From NCBI GenBank assembly GCA_018334735.1, contig JAGXLK010000155.1, forward strand, positions 1 through 6,259: DNA of 6,259 bases. Reading direction: 5' to 3'. The DNA comes from Planctomycetota bacterium (GTDB lineage Bacteria > Planctomycetota > Brocadiia > SM23-32). Shown here piece after piece: positions 1-5,512 of the stretch. Below the pieces are notes generated by a model that saw only the letters and a program-made list of their open reading frames with translations, made no database searches and was not told the DNA's origin. How positions within the stretch are numbered: the first letter of the stretch is position 1; every line of letters begins with the position of its first letter. Position numbers and translations under genes: made by a program.

Positions 1-330
1 GAAGTGTTCACAATTTCCGGCCAGTGCTACTGTGCCGGAAGATGTCTGTATCTTACTTGTAAAAAAGCAGTTAAAGCCAATCGTTTCTCAACGTAGCGTT
101 CGCCTCGTTGCTGATCACTGATTTTAAGTTGTCAGATTTTATGCCCCGTTTTTTTTGGCCCGGATTTTTGGCTGAGAAGGGTTGTGAACGGTGTTCAATA
201 AAGATTCTACCCTGATTGGGCAAGAATGGCTTCGAATTTTCCGTAAAATCCAGGCTGGCTGGTAAAAGCCTTTCCGATGCCGAAAGTTCTCTTGCGTTGA
301 TCGGCGAAAAACACTTCGAGGGAAAGCATT
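1..330. other. Left-end region without a recognisable gene
   Basis: No reading frame here could be assigned to a protein family. One + strand frame is open from the left edge to a stop at 119-121, but its 39 codons resemble nothing I know, so a gene tail entering from the left cannot be excluded. The stretch contains an imperfect inverted repeat at 17-38 (CCGGC/GCCGG outer arms, AGT/ACT inner arms), a bulged hairpin at 89-110 (CAACG/CGTTG), a run of eight T at 149-156, a run of five T at 164-168, and a short palindrome TGAAC-GGT-GTTCA at 185-197. The promoter of the downstream DUF72 gene should lie here, but I found no convincing -35/-10 pair. Confidence 0.5.
318..324 (+). promoter_or_regulatory. 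Ribosome binding site of the DUF72 gene
   Basis: A GAGGGAA stretch lies about seven bases before the ATG at 331. It is a good Shine-Dalgarno match at normal spacing and supports that ATG as the start of the DUF72 protein. Confidence 0.6.
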
Positions 331-1212
331 ATGAGATATACGGGACTCACTGTAAAAGATACCGGTACATCACTCTATATTGGCACCGCAGGATGGTCTT
401 ACGACGATTGGAAGGGACGAGTCTACCCTGACGACGCGCCATCGAATTTCCGGGGATTGAAATATCTCGCCGAAGCGTGCCGGTTCAATACAGTCGAACT
501 GAATAACACATTCTACCGTCCACCGAAACCAGGTTATTCTTACGGTTGGCTCAAAGACGTCAAAAACCGACCGGATTTCCGCTTTACAGTGAAACTCTGG
601 AAACGTTTTACGCACGAAAGGGACGAACCGTGGCAGCCAGGGGAGGTCCGGCAATTTCGCGAAGGGATTGGCCCTCTGATCGATGCCGATAAACTCGGGG
701 CACTTCTGGTACAGTTCCCGTGGTCTTTCCGATTCAATAAAAAAAACCAGAAGTGGCTCGAAAACACGGTTGATGAATTTGCGGATCTGCCTCTCGTCGT
801 CGAGGTCCGCAGCAAAGCATGGCTGGGAGACAGAGCACTGGAGTTCCTTCAGGGGTTGGGGGTTAGTTTTTGCAATATCGATCAGCCTGCATACAAAGGC
901 AATATTCCGTTGACAGATTATGGGTTTGGAACTGTGGGGTATCTGCGGCTGCACGGAAGGAACTACGAAAGCTGGTTCTCGGACGATGCCGGACGGAACG
1001 AGCGGTACGATTATCTGTATTCAACGGATGAACTGGACGAAATCCAGGCCGCTGCCCGCAACATTGCGGAAAAAGTCGAACAAATCTATGTTATTGCGAA
1101 CAATCATTACCGCGGGCAGGCCCCGGCGAATGCTTTGCAATTGATGGATATGTTGACAGAGCAACAAGTACCCCGGCCTATGCCGCTGGCGGAACATTTT
1201 GACCTGCCGTGA
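331..1212 (+). CDS. DUF72 / YecE-like family protein
   Basis: This 293-residue protein belongs to the DUF72 (YecE-like) family, predicted TIM-barrel-type proteins of unknown function. Family landmarks appear in order: IGTAGWSYDDWKG at residues 17-29, FNTVELNNTFYR at 52-63, the LLVQFPWSF strand at 125-133, VEVRSKAW at 157-164, NIDQP at 182-186, YLRLHGRN at 204-211, and the C-terminal VIANNHYRGQAPANAL at 254-269. Length is normal for the family and both ends look complete. The ATG at 331 is chosen because a GAGGGAA ribosome site precedes it and no other Met lies close to the first motif. There is no signal peptide or membrane segment, so the protein is presumably cytoplasmic. It stands alone on the + strand and converges with the pseudopilin gene, so context gives no hint of function. 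The family call is firm; no biochemical role can be stated. Confidence 0.93.
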   Translation: MRYTGLTVKDTGTSLYIGTAGWSYDDWKGRVYPDDAPSNFRGLKYLAEACRFNTVELNNTFYRPPKPGYSYGWLKDVKNRPDFRFTVKLWKRFTHERDEPWQPGEVRQFREGIGPLIDADKLGALLVQFPWSFRFNKKNQKWLENTVDEFADLPLVVEVRSKAWLGDRALEFLQGLGVSFCNIDQPAYKGNIPLTDYGFGTVGYLRLHGRNYESWFSDDAGRNERYDYLYSTDELDEIQAAARNIAEKVEQIYVIANNHYRGQAPANALQLMDMLTEQQVPRPMPLAEHFDLP

Positions 1213-1239
1213 AAAGGCGGTGGCGATTACAAACTCTCT

Positions 1240-1254
1240 TCTGGTGCTACCAGA
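1240..1254. terminator. Small hairpin between convergent genes, possible shared terminator
   Basis: TCTGGT and ACCAGA form a perfect 6-bp stem around a GCT triloop. It sits in the 42-base gap between the stop of the DUF72 gene (+) and the stop of the pseudopilin gene (-), directly abutting the latter. A symmetric hairpin there could end both transcripts. Neither side has a real T-run, so it is a weak intrinsic terminator at best. Confidence 0.35.
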
Positions 1255-2064
1255 TTAATAATAGTCCTCGAAAAGATTGTCGATATATTTATACAGGTTG
1301 TATGAGTGTGGCCAGTAGCAAGATTGATTGGTGGGGATAAACGCCTGCGCTCCGTCACAACGCATTGCATTCCCGCCGTCGAGGTGAGCCCACCGCCGTT
1401 GCTGCCAACCGGTGGTGACGCGGGGAGGAGGGAACTCCCGATAGGGTGTTGCATCATGAATAATTACCTGACTTGCGTACTTCGGCATTCCAGGGCGGAA
1501 GTTCTGGAGGATAGCCAGATAGTCTTTCCCGCTCCAGTGCAGGCCTTTTGCAACAGTGCGGTAACTGTTGTAACGAAAACTGTAGTGCAATCCTGTACTG
1601 TAACCGCTCAATTTTACCGGCACATCCATACTGGGGCAGGTAAATAGTGCTTTTTGAATATACCCTTCCAGATGATAGGTCCGCCATGCTGTATACTCTC
1701 CGGGACTCCCGAAATTGTCGGCATACTGACAACTGTCTGTCCCGTATGTTGGATCAACATAGGGATAGAAGGGGCCGTGCTGATCGTAATCATCCGCGTA
1801 CATCATAATACCCATGTAAATCTGTCTGAGGTTGTTCTTGCAGACAGTTTCCCGAGCGGCTTCCCGTGCCTGTTCAAGTGCCGGCATAAGCATCGCCGCG
1901 AGAATAGCTATTATGGCGATTACCACAAGAAGCTCAATCAGGGTGAAAGCCTGACAATCGTTGTTTCTGGTTCTGGCCGATGAGCAAGAGGACAAGAATT
2001 TGGACGAGAGTGCAGAATCTGTCCCTGGGAGTTTTCTTGTTTTCATTAAGCTTTTGTCTTGCAT
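1255..2064 (-). CDS. Prepilin-type N-terminal methylation / H-X9-DG domain protein (pseudopilin-like)
   Basis: A 269-residue type II secretion or type IV pilus pseudopilin-like protein of the kind multiplied in Lentisphaerota and Planctomycetota. The prepilin peptidase site is A39|FTLIE, with Phe40 as the probable new N-terminus and Glu44 as the conserved Glu+5. A hydrophobic helix ([19 protein letters not shown], about 45-63) follows, then the usual amphipathic stretch with CKNNLRQI at 75-82 and MMYADDYD at 87-94. LFTCPSMD lies at 140-147. The C-terminal H-X9-DG motif is exact: His227, Asp237 and Gly238. The leader is long, 39 residues rich in Ser, Arg and Lys. The start at 2064 is preferred because AAAAGGA lies just upstream; Met7 is an alternative with a weaker site. 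After cleavage the protein should be anchored in the inner membrane with its globular part outside. No pilus assembly genes are nearby. The individual role is unknown; in PVC bacteria such genes usually occur as scattered single copies. Confidence 0.93.
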   Translation of the reverse strand: MQDKSLMKTRKLPGTDSALSSKFLSSCSSARTRNNDCQAFTLIELLVVIAIIAILAAMLMPALEQAREAARETVCKNNLRQIYMGIMMYADDYDQHGPFYPYVDPTYGTDSCQYADNFGSPGEYTAWRTYHLEGYIQKALFTCPSMDVPVKLSGYSTGLHYSFRYNSYRTVAKGLHWSGKDYLAILQNFRPGMPKYASQVIIHDATPYREFPPPRVTTGWQQRRWAHLDGGNAMRCDGAQAFIPTNQSCYWPHSYNLYKYIDNLFEDYY

Positions 2065-2120
2065 AATTCCTTTTCCCCGTTGCTGTATAATTTTTTCCTT
2101 TCACGTGGATCTAACAAGAC

Positions 2121-2149
2121 ATATTACATCTTGAAGCGGTTATACGCAA
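2121..2149 (-). promoter_or_regulatory. Possible promoter of the pseudopilin gene
   Basis: Read on the - strand, TTGCGT (2144-2149) and TAATAT (2121-2126) are separated by exactly 17 bases and would give an untranslated leader of roughly 50 bases before the start at 2064. Each box matches the sigma-70 consensus only partly. An inverted repeat, ATCTTG at 2128-2133 and CAAGAT at 2147-2152, lies across the spacer and -35 box and could be an operator. Position and spacing are the main support. Confidence 0.3.
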
Positions 2150-2357
2150 GATTTTATGGTCACCGGACGAATTTGCGCTGTTGCTCTTTTCAGTATTTAT
2201 CGCGCGCTCCATAACCAGCGCAGAGCACTGGCAAGGCCCGGTTGAAACACAGATTATCGGCAATGTGAGATGCAGAGATGATTGCCAGTAGCCGAGACAT
2301 GTCACGAGCCCTCTGTGCAAGGCGCTCGGGAAGTGCGATCTGCAGTCCCCTGCGGCG

Positions 2358-2384
2358 AAAAGAAGCCTCGGTTTTCTTTGCTTC
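2358..2384 (-). terminator. Weak terminator-like hairpin after the kinase/URO-D-like pair
   Basis: On the - strand GAAGC (2380-2384) and GCTTC (2362-2366) can pair around a 13-base loop and are followed directly by TTTT (2358-2361). It begins 17 bases after the URO-D-like stop codon, the right place for the end of the operon. The stem is only five pairs and the loop is wide, so it may be chance. Confidence 0.28.
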
Positions 2385-2400
2385 CGTCCCGTGATTAAAA

Positions 2401-3339
2401 TCAACCGTGAGCGCGGGCGACTTCCAGGAATGCGAGGATGTTTTCAAGCGGAACGTCGGACTGCAGGCTCTGCGAGGTCCCCAGGATGTACCCTCCGCCG
2501 GGGCTCATGATATCGATTGTTCGTTCGGTTTCCGCCCGCACCTCCTGTGGTGTGCCGTAGGGCATGATTTTCTGGGTGCTGACTCCACCCCAGAACGTTA
2601 GCTCCCTGCCGAAGTCCGATTTCAAAGCCTGCACGTCCATCACTTCCGATTGGATGGGATTCAGTGCCTGGAGACCGATAGCCAGAAGGTCGGGGATGAT
2701 GACTTTGATGTCGCCGCAAGAGTGGACCCAGAGGTGTTTGCCGGAGTTCCGCACGATTTCGTAGCACTCGGCTTCAGTGTGGCGGATATAACGTCGCCAC
2801 TGTTTTGGACTTATCAGCAGACCCTGTTGTCCGCCCCAATCGCTGCCGAGCAGGAATCCGTCGATGCCTTCGATCGAGGTGAGAAGCCGAAGCATGGTTT
2901 TGTTGATCTGGAGCATACGATCGAAGAGTTTTTTGACGAATTCCGGGGACCGGATCATATCGACCATCAGGTTTTCCATGCCTCGCAGCATCCAGGCTTT
3001 TTCGAAGTTGAATGCGTAGATTGTGACGAGGATGTAGCAATCCGTATTCTGCCGGAGATTTTCTATCCGTTCGGTGAATGCATCGAAACTTCCGTTCCCC
3101 CTTATTGGCGGGAGAGTTCCGGGAACGGTATCGTTCTGGAAATCTTCCGGGACCTCGCAAAATTGCCACCAGGGGGGACCGATTGTGCGCAGGTAGTTGC
3201 CCACTTCGCCCGGGAGATCTTCGGTGCCGAAATGTTCTTTCAGCATTTCGGCCGTGTCCCCGGTAAACTGCAAGGAGTAGGGCAGTCGGTGAGTTTCTTC
3301 GTGCTGCAACGCTTTATAAACGATTTCGCGTTTTGTCAT
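2401..3339 (-). CDS. Uroporphyrinogen decarboxylase-like (URO-D / MtaA-CmuA superfamily) protein
   Basis: A 312-residue member of the URO-D fold superfamily, in the divergent branch common in Lentisphaerota and Planctomycetota rather than the haem-pathway HemE. Recognisable blocks are MTKREIVYKAL at the N-terminus, GSDWGGQQGLLISPKQW at 165-181, HSCGD at 206-210, LNPIQSEVMDVQALK at 226-240, FWGGVSTQ at 249-256, GTPQEV at 262-267 and GGGYILGTSQSLQSDVP at 281-297. The R-x-P-x-W-x-M-R-Q-A-G-R start of true HemE is absent (HRLPYSLQFTGDT instead), so haem synthesis is unlikely. His206 and Cys208 of HSCGD resemble the zinc ligands of MtaA/CmuA methyltransferases, suggesting methyl or other one-carbon chemistry, but the C-terminal third ligand of MtaA is not evident. 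At 312 residues it is somewhat short; the section around residues 60-110 looks compressed. Its ATG overlaps the kinase stop (ATGA, 3336-3339) and its own ribosome site is poor, so translational coupling is likely. The superfamily is sure, the reaction unknown. Confidence 0.9.
   Translation of the reverse strand: MTKREIVYKALQHEETHRLPYSLQFTGDTAEMLKEHFGTEDLPGEVGNYLRTIGPPWWQFCEVPEDFQNDTVPGTLPPIRGNGSFDAFTERIENLRQNTDCYILVTIYAFNFEKAWMLRGMENLMVDMIRSPEFVKKLFDRMLQINKTMLRLLTSIEGIDGFLLGSDWGGQQGLLISPKQWRRYIRHTEAECYEIVRNSGKHLWVHSCGDIKVIIPDLLAIGLQALNPIQSEVMDVQALKSDFGRELTFWGGVSTQKIMPYGTPQEVRAETERTIDIMSPGGGYILGTSQSLQSDVPLENILAFLEVARAHG
3336..3339 (-). promoter_or_regulatory. ATGA stop/start overlap coupling kinase and URO-D-like genes
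   Basis: Read on the - strand, ATGA holds both the URO-D-like start codon (ATG) and the kinase stop codon (TGA). Upstream there is only a weak GAGA-type ribosome site, so ribosomes finishing the kinase probably re-initiate here. This fixes the URO-D-like start and argues for one transcript. Confidence 0.8.
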
Positions 3340-4268
3340 TGTTCATCTGTCTCAATTTGTTCCCAGGGGCCGGTCTGACCTCTGGATTTAAGGAAATGAG
3401 CGACTTTTTCAGCCGGAGGAAGGCCGGCGCGTCCGCCCAGACAGGTCGCGCTTATAGCGGCCGTAGCCGAGGCGAAAACGGCACATTGGCGGGCCGTCCA
3501 GCCCTGATTCAGAGCCCACGCATAACTTCCGTGAAATACGTCGCCCGTACCGCATGTGTCGACCACGTCGACTTCAAAACCGTTCACATGGAATGGGCCC
3601 TCGGGGCCGACTCCGGCGCATCCGGCGCAACCCAGCGTAAGGATGGCCGTGTGCGGGCCCTGGTCGACGATGCGTTCGGTTTCTTCGATGGCCCTGGGAG
3701 GATTCTCCCGCCACTCAGGCCGATCGCTCCCGGCGACATATACATCAAGGTACGGGAAATAACCGGAATCATGATCTTCACGAAATTCTGTATCGATCAT
3801 TGTTGTTTTGCCGAGTTCATGGGCTTTCTTCAGTACTGTCGTCGCATCGGGAATCCAGTTATCGATGTGAACGATTTGCGCCTCACTGACGTAGTCCCAG
3901 TCGATATCATCTGCGTCAACACGGGGCGGATTTGTCTGGAGAGCAAGGAAATGACGTTCGCCCGTCTGAGCGTCTACAAGGACGAGGACCATCGGGGTAG
4001 CCCCATCTTTCACGACCGATTTCGAGACATCCACGCCGTATTCTTCAAGTCCGCTGAGAGCGTCCTGCCCCCGCTGGTCATCACCAACGGTAGTTATGAG
4101 ACCGCAGTTTGCACCCAGCCGGGCGATAGCCGCGGCAGCTGTCGCCGCCGGTCCACCACCCTGAATGCTGTATTCGGTGACTCGTCCTTCGGGCAGATGT
4201 GAGACGTCTTTGAGACGGTAGAGATGGTCAATTGTGGCCATTCCGATGGATACGATAGAATGAGGCAT
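3336..4268 (-). CDS. PfkB-family (ribokinase-like) carbohydrate kinase
   Basis: A 310-residue cytoplasmic sugar or nucleoside kinase of the PfkB/ribokinase family, which phosphorylates a substrate hydroxyl with ATP. The first signature, GGGPAATAAAAIARLG, is at residues 37-52, and VGDDQRG at 61-67 is the usual continuation. The second signature is DTCGTGDVFHGSYAWAL at 237-253, with Asp243 as catalytic base. The GGGPxATAA and GDVFHG wording resembles the YihV sulfofructose kinase-like and fructokinase-like branch more than classic ribokinase, but I cannot fix the substrate. The usual GAGD anion-hole motif reads GTGD here (Thr241). Length and domain order are normal. The start at 4268 is supported by AGGGA about ten bases upstream and by MPHSIVSIGMATID, the usual N-terminal strand. 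It is the first gene of a coupled pair with the URO-D-like gene and has its own candidate promoter and operator in the gap before it. Confidence 0.94.
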   Translation of the reverse strand: MPHSIVSIGMATIDHLYRLKDVSHLPEGRVTEYSIQGGGPAATAAAAIARLGANCGLITTVGDDQRGQDALSGLEEYGVDVSKSVVKDGATPMVLVLVDAQTGERHFLALQTNPPRVDADDIDWDYVSEAQIVHIDNWIPDATTVLKKAHELGKTTMIDTEFREDHDSGYFPYLDVYVAGSDRPEWRENPPRAIEETERIVDQGPHTAILTLGCAGCAGVGPEGPFHVNGFEVDVVDTCGTGDVFHGSYAWALNQGWTARQCAVFASATAAISATCLGGRAGLPPAEKVAHFLKSRGQTGPWEQIETDEQ

Positions 4269-4319
4269 ATTCTAAACATCCCTGGAAGCTATGGCAGTCG
4301 AAAAATCTCAAACCATAAA

Positions 4320-4348
4320 ATACTACAGTAAACTTGTTTTCGGGTAAA
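4320..4348 (-). promoter_or_regulatory. Candidate sigma-70 promoter of the kinase/URO-D-like operon
   Basis: On the - strand TTTACC (4343-4348) is a 4/6 match to -35, followed after exactly 17 bases by TAGTAT (4320-4325), a 4/6 match to -10. Transcription would begin near 4312 and leave a leader of roughly 45 bases before the kinase start. The -35 box lies inside one arm of an inverted repeat, as expected for a regulated promoter. Confidence 0.45.
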
Positions 4349-4367
4349 CCTCCGGAACACGTTTACC
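4343..4367. promoter_or_regulatory. Inverted repeat GGTAAAC/GTTTACC, candidate operator
   Basis: Perfect 7-bp arms GGTAAAC (4343-4349) and GTTTACC (4361-4367) flank an 11-base centre. A further GTAAAC in the same direction as the left arm lies at 4328-4333, 16 bases from the matching hexamer at 4344. Arms of the GTAAAC/GTTTAC type are frequent in operators of LacI-family and some other sugar regulators. The left arm overlaps the candidate -35 box, so binding would be expected to repress. There is no T-run beside it, which argues against a terminator. The regulator is not in the window. Confidence 0.45.
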
Positions 4368-4468
4368 TCAAGATGTGGTAAGAATGTAAGGGAAAGTGAG
4401 CGCAGAAGAAGCCAGAAAATGATGAGCCGTCCGAAAATGGGCGATGAAGAGCAGCCAAGGAGCTGATT

Positions 4469-5479
4469 TCAGCAAATGCGAGGCAGTTGTTCGCCGCTGA
4501 GCATTTGGACGAGACGGTGGGTGCCAAAATGGGTTTCGACGACGACTTCCCCTGCGTATTCTGCGGATATTTTGCCAACGGCAGCAGCATCCTGGCCATT
4601 TCCCAGCTTGTGCAGGGAAGCCAGCACACCCTCACTACTATCGGGGTCGATAACAGTCACCACGCGTCCCTCGCAGGCAAGATAGAGCGGATCGAGTCCC
4701 AGCAATTCACAGATTGAGCGGACGCCCGGCCGAACGGGGATATCGTCTTCCTGCAGGATCACACCGAGATCAGAATCGTTGACAGCTTCGTTCAGGATCG
4801 TGGCCAGGCCTCCGCGCGTTACGTCGCGCAAGAACGGCACGCGTTGGGCGTTTTGCAGGATTGTCTGTGCGATATCGGTTACCGGCGCGCAATCGCTGAG
4901 AATCGCGGATTCGAGATTCAGGCCTTCCCGTTCCGAGAGGACGGCCGCTCCATGATCACCGAGCGGACCGCTGACCAGGACGACATCTTCAGAGCGTATT
5001 TCCCCCGCTGGGAGAGATCCTTCCCGTCGGGATATTCCAATACCAGCGGTATTGATAAATATTCGGTCGAGCTTCCCCCGAGGCACCACTTTAGTGTCGC
5101 CTGTGACCACTTCCACGCCGGCATATCGGCCGGCTTCCTGCATGGAGGCGAGGATTTTGTGCAGGTCTGATTCGGGAAACCCTTCTTCGAGGATAAGTCC
5201 GCAGGACAGGAAAAGGGGCAGAGCCCCAGTGACCGCGATATCATTAACTGTTCCGTAGGTGGCCAGTTTGCCGATATTGCCGCCGGGGAAGAACGGTGGG
5301 TCGACGACGTAGGTGTCGGTTGTAAAAGCAACAGGGCCGCCGTGCATCTCGACACGCGCGCTATCCGGTAAACCGGCAAGCAGTGGGGAATCGAAATATC
5401 GGAGTAAAACTTCGTCGATGAGTTCGTGGGTCAATTTGCCGCCGCTGCCATGTCCCAATTTGATGGTTTTGTCGGTCAT
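4469..5479 (-). CDS. hypE: Hydrogenase maturation factor HypE (carbamoyl dehydratase)
   Basis: HypE makes the cyanide ligands of the [NiFe] hydrogenase active site: HypF carbamoylates its C-terminal cysteine, and HypE dehydrates this with ATP to a thiocyanate that is passed to iron on the HypC-HypD complex. The sequence is a complete PurM-like ATP-binding protein. Numbered from the upstream ATG at 5491, GHGSGGKL is at 13-20, FTTDTYVVDPPFFPGG at 56-71, NDIAVTGA at 83-90, VTGDTKVV at 129-136, GPLGDHG at 175-181, RDVTRGGLA at 222-230, ACEGR at 272-276, and the obligatory C-terminal PRIC at 337-340 ends in the acceptor Cys. I place the start at 5479 (MTDKTIKLGHG), because GAG and GGAG lie 7 and 12 bases before it and the short N-terminus suits the family; at 5491 GGAG directly touches the ATG, too close to work. 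The gene follows hypD by 21-33 bases, so they share an operon. Confidence 0.96.
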   Translation of the reverse strand: MTDKTIKLGHGSGGKLTHELIDEVLLRYFDSPLLAGLPDSARVEMHGGPVAFTTDTYVVDPPFFPGGNIGKLATYGTVNDIAVTGALPLFLSCGLILEEGFPESDLHKILASMQEAGRYAGVEVVTGDTKVVPRGKLDRIFINTAGIGISRREGSLPAGEIRSEDVVLVSGPLGDHGAAVLSEREGLNLESAILSDCAPVTDIAQTILQNAQRVPFLRDVTRGGLATILNEAVNDSDLGVILQEDDIPVRPGVRSICELLGLDPLYLACEGRVVTVIDPDSSEGVLASLHKLGNGQDAAAVGKISAEYAGEVVVETHFGTHRLVQMLSGEQLPRIC

Positions 5480-5512
5480 GATCAGTCTCATCTCCGGGAA
5501 TAATCGGGGGAT

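Larger units (their letters stand above)
2065..2400. other. Intergenic gap between the URO-D-like and pseudopilin genes
   Basis: This 336-base stretch has no gene I can support. Frames that stay open on the - strand run out of the end of the URO-D-like gene, lack a ribosome site and resemble no family. It contains a weak terminator-like structure near 2358-2384, a candidate promoter with inverted repeat at 2121-2152, and the pseudopilin ribosome site next to 2064. Confidence 0.55.

Noticed and set aside
4..10. GTGTTCA at 4-10 repeated at 191-197
   Set aside because: A single 7-base repeat in several hundred bases is close to chance and the flanks do not match.
216..431. 71-codon + strand frame starting with TTG that overlaps the DUF72 start
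   Set aside because: It has no ribosome site, resembles no family, and its second half is the DUF72 gene read in another frame.
739..746. Run of eight A inside the DUF72 gene, a possible slippage or phase-variation site
   Set aside because: It simply encodes Lys-Lys-Asn in a continuous frame and family similarity continues on both sides, so nothing suggests switching.
370..954. 194-codon open frame on the - strand opposite the DUF72 gene
   Set aside because: The + strand frame matches DUF72 throughout; the antisense translation resembles nothing.
2190..2447. 85-codon - strand frame running from inside the URO-D-like gene into the gap
   Set aside because: It begins inside a firm gene, lacks a ribosome site and resembles no known protein.
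2650..3378. 242-codon open frame on the + strand opposite the URO-D-like gene
   Set aside because: It mirrors a clear URO-D-like gene and has no recognisable motif of its own.
3333..4202. 289-codon open frame on the + strand opposite the kinase
   Set aside because: The - strand carries an unmistakable PfkB kinase; the antisense frame shows no family features and is a codon-bias shadow.
4452..4465. CAGC/GCTG hairpin just after the hypE stop as a terminator
   Set aside because: The stem is only four pairs and no T-run follows, so I cannot call it a terminator; read-through from hypE toward the kinase remains possible.
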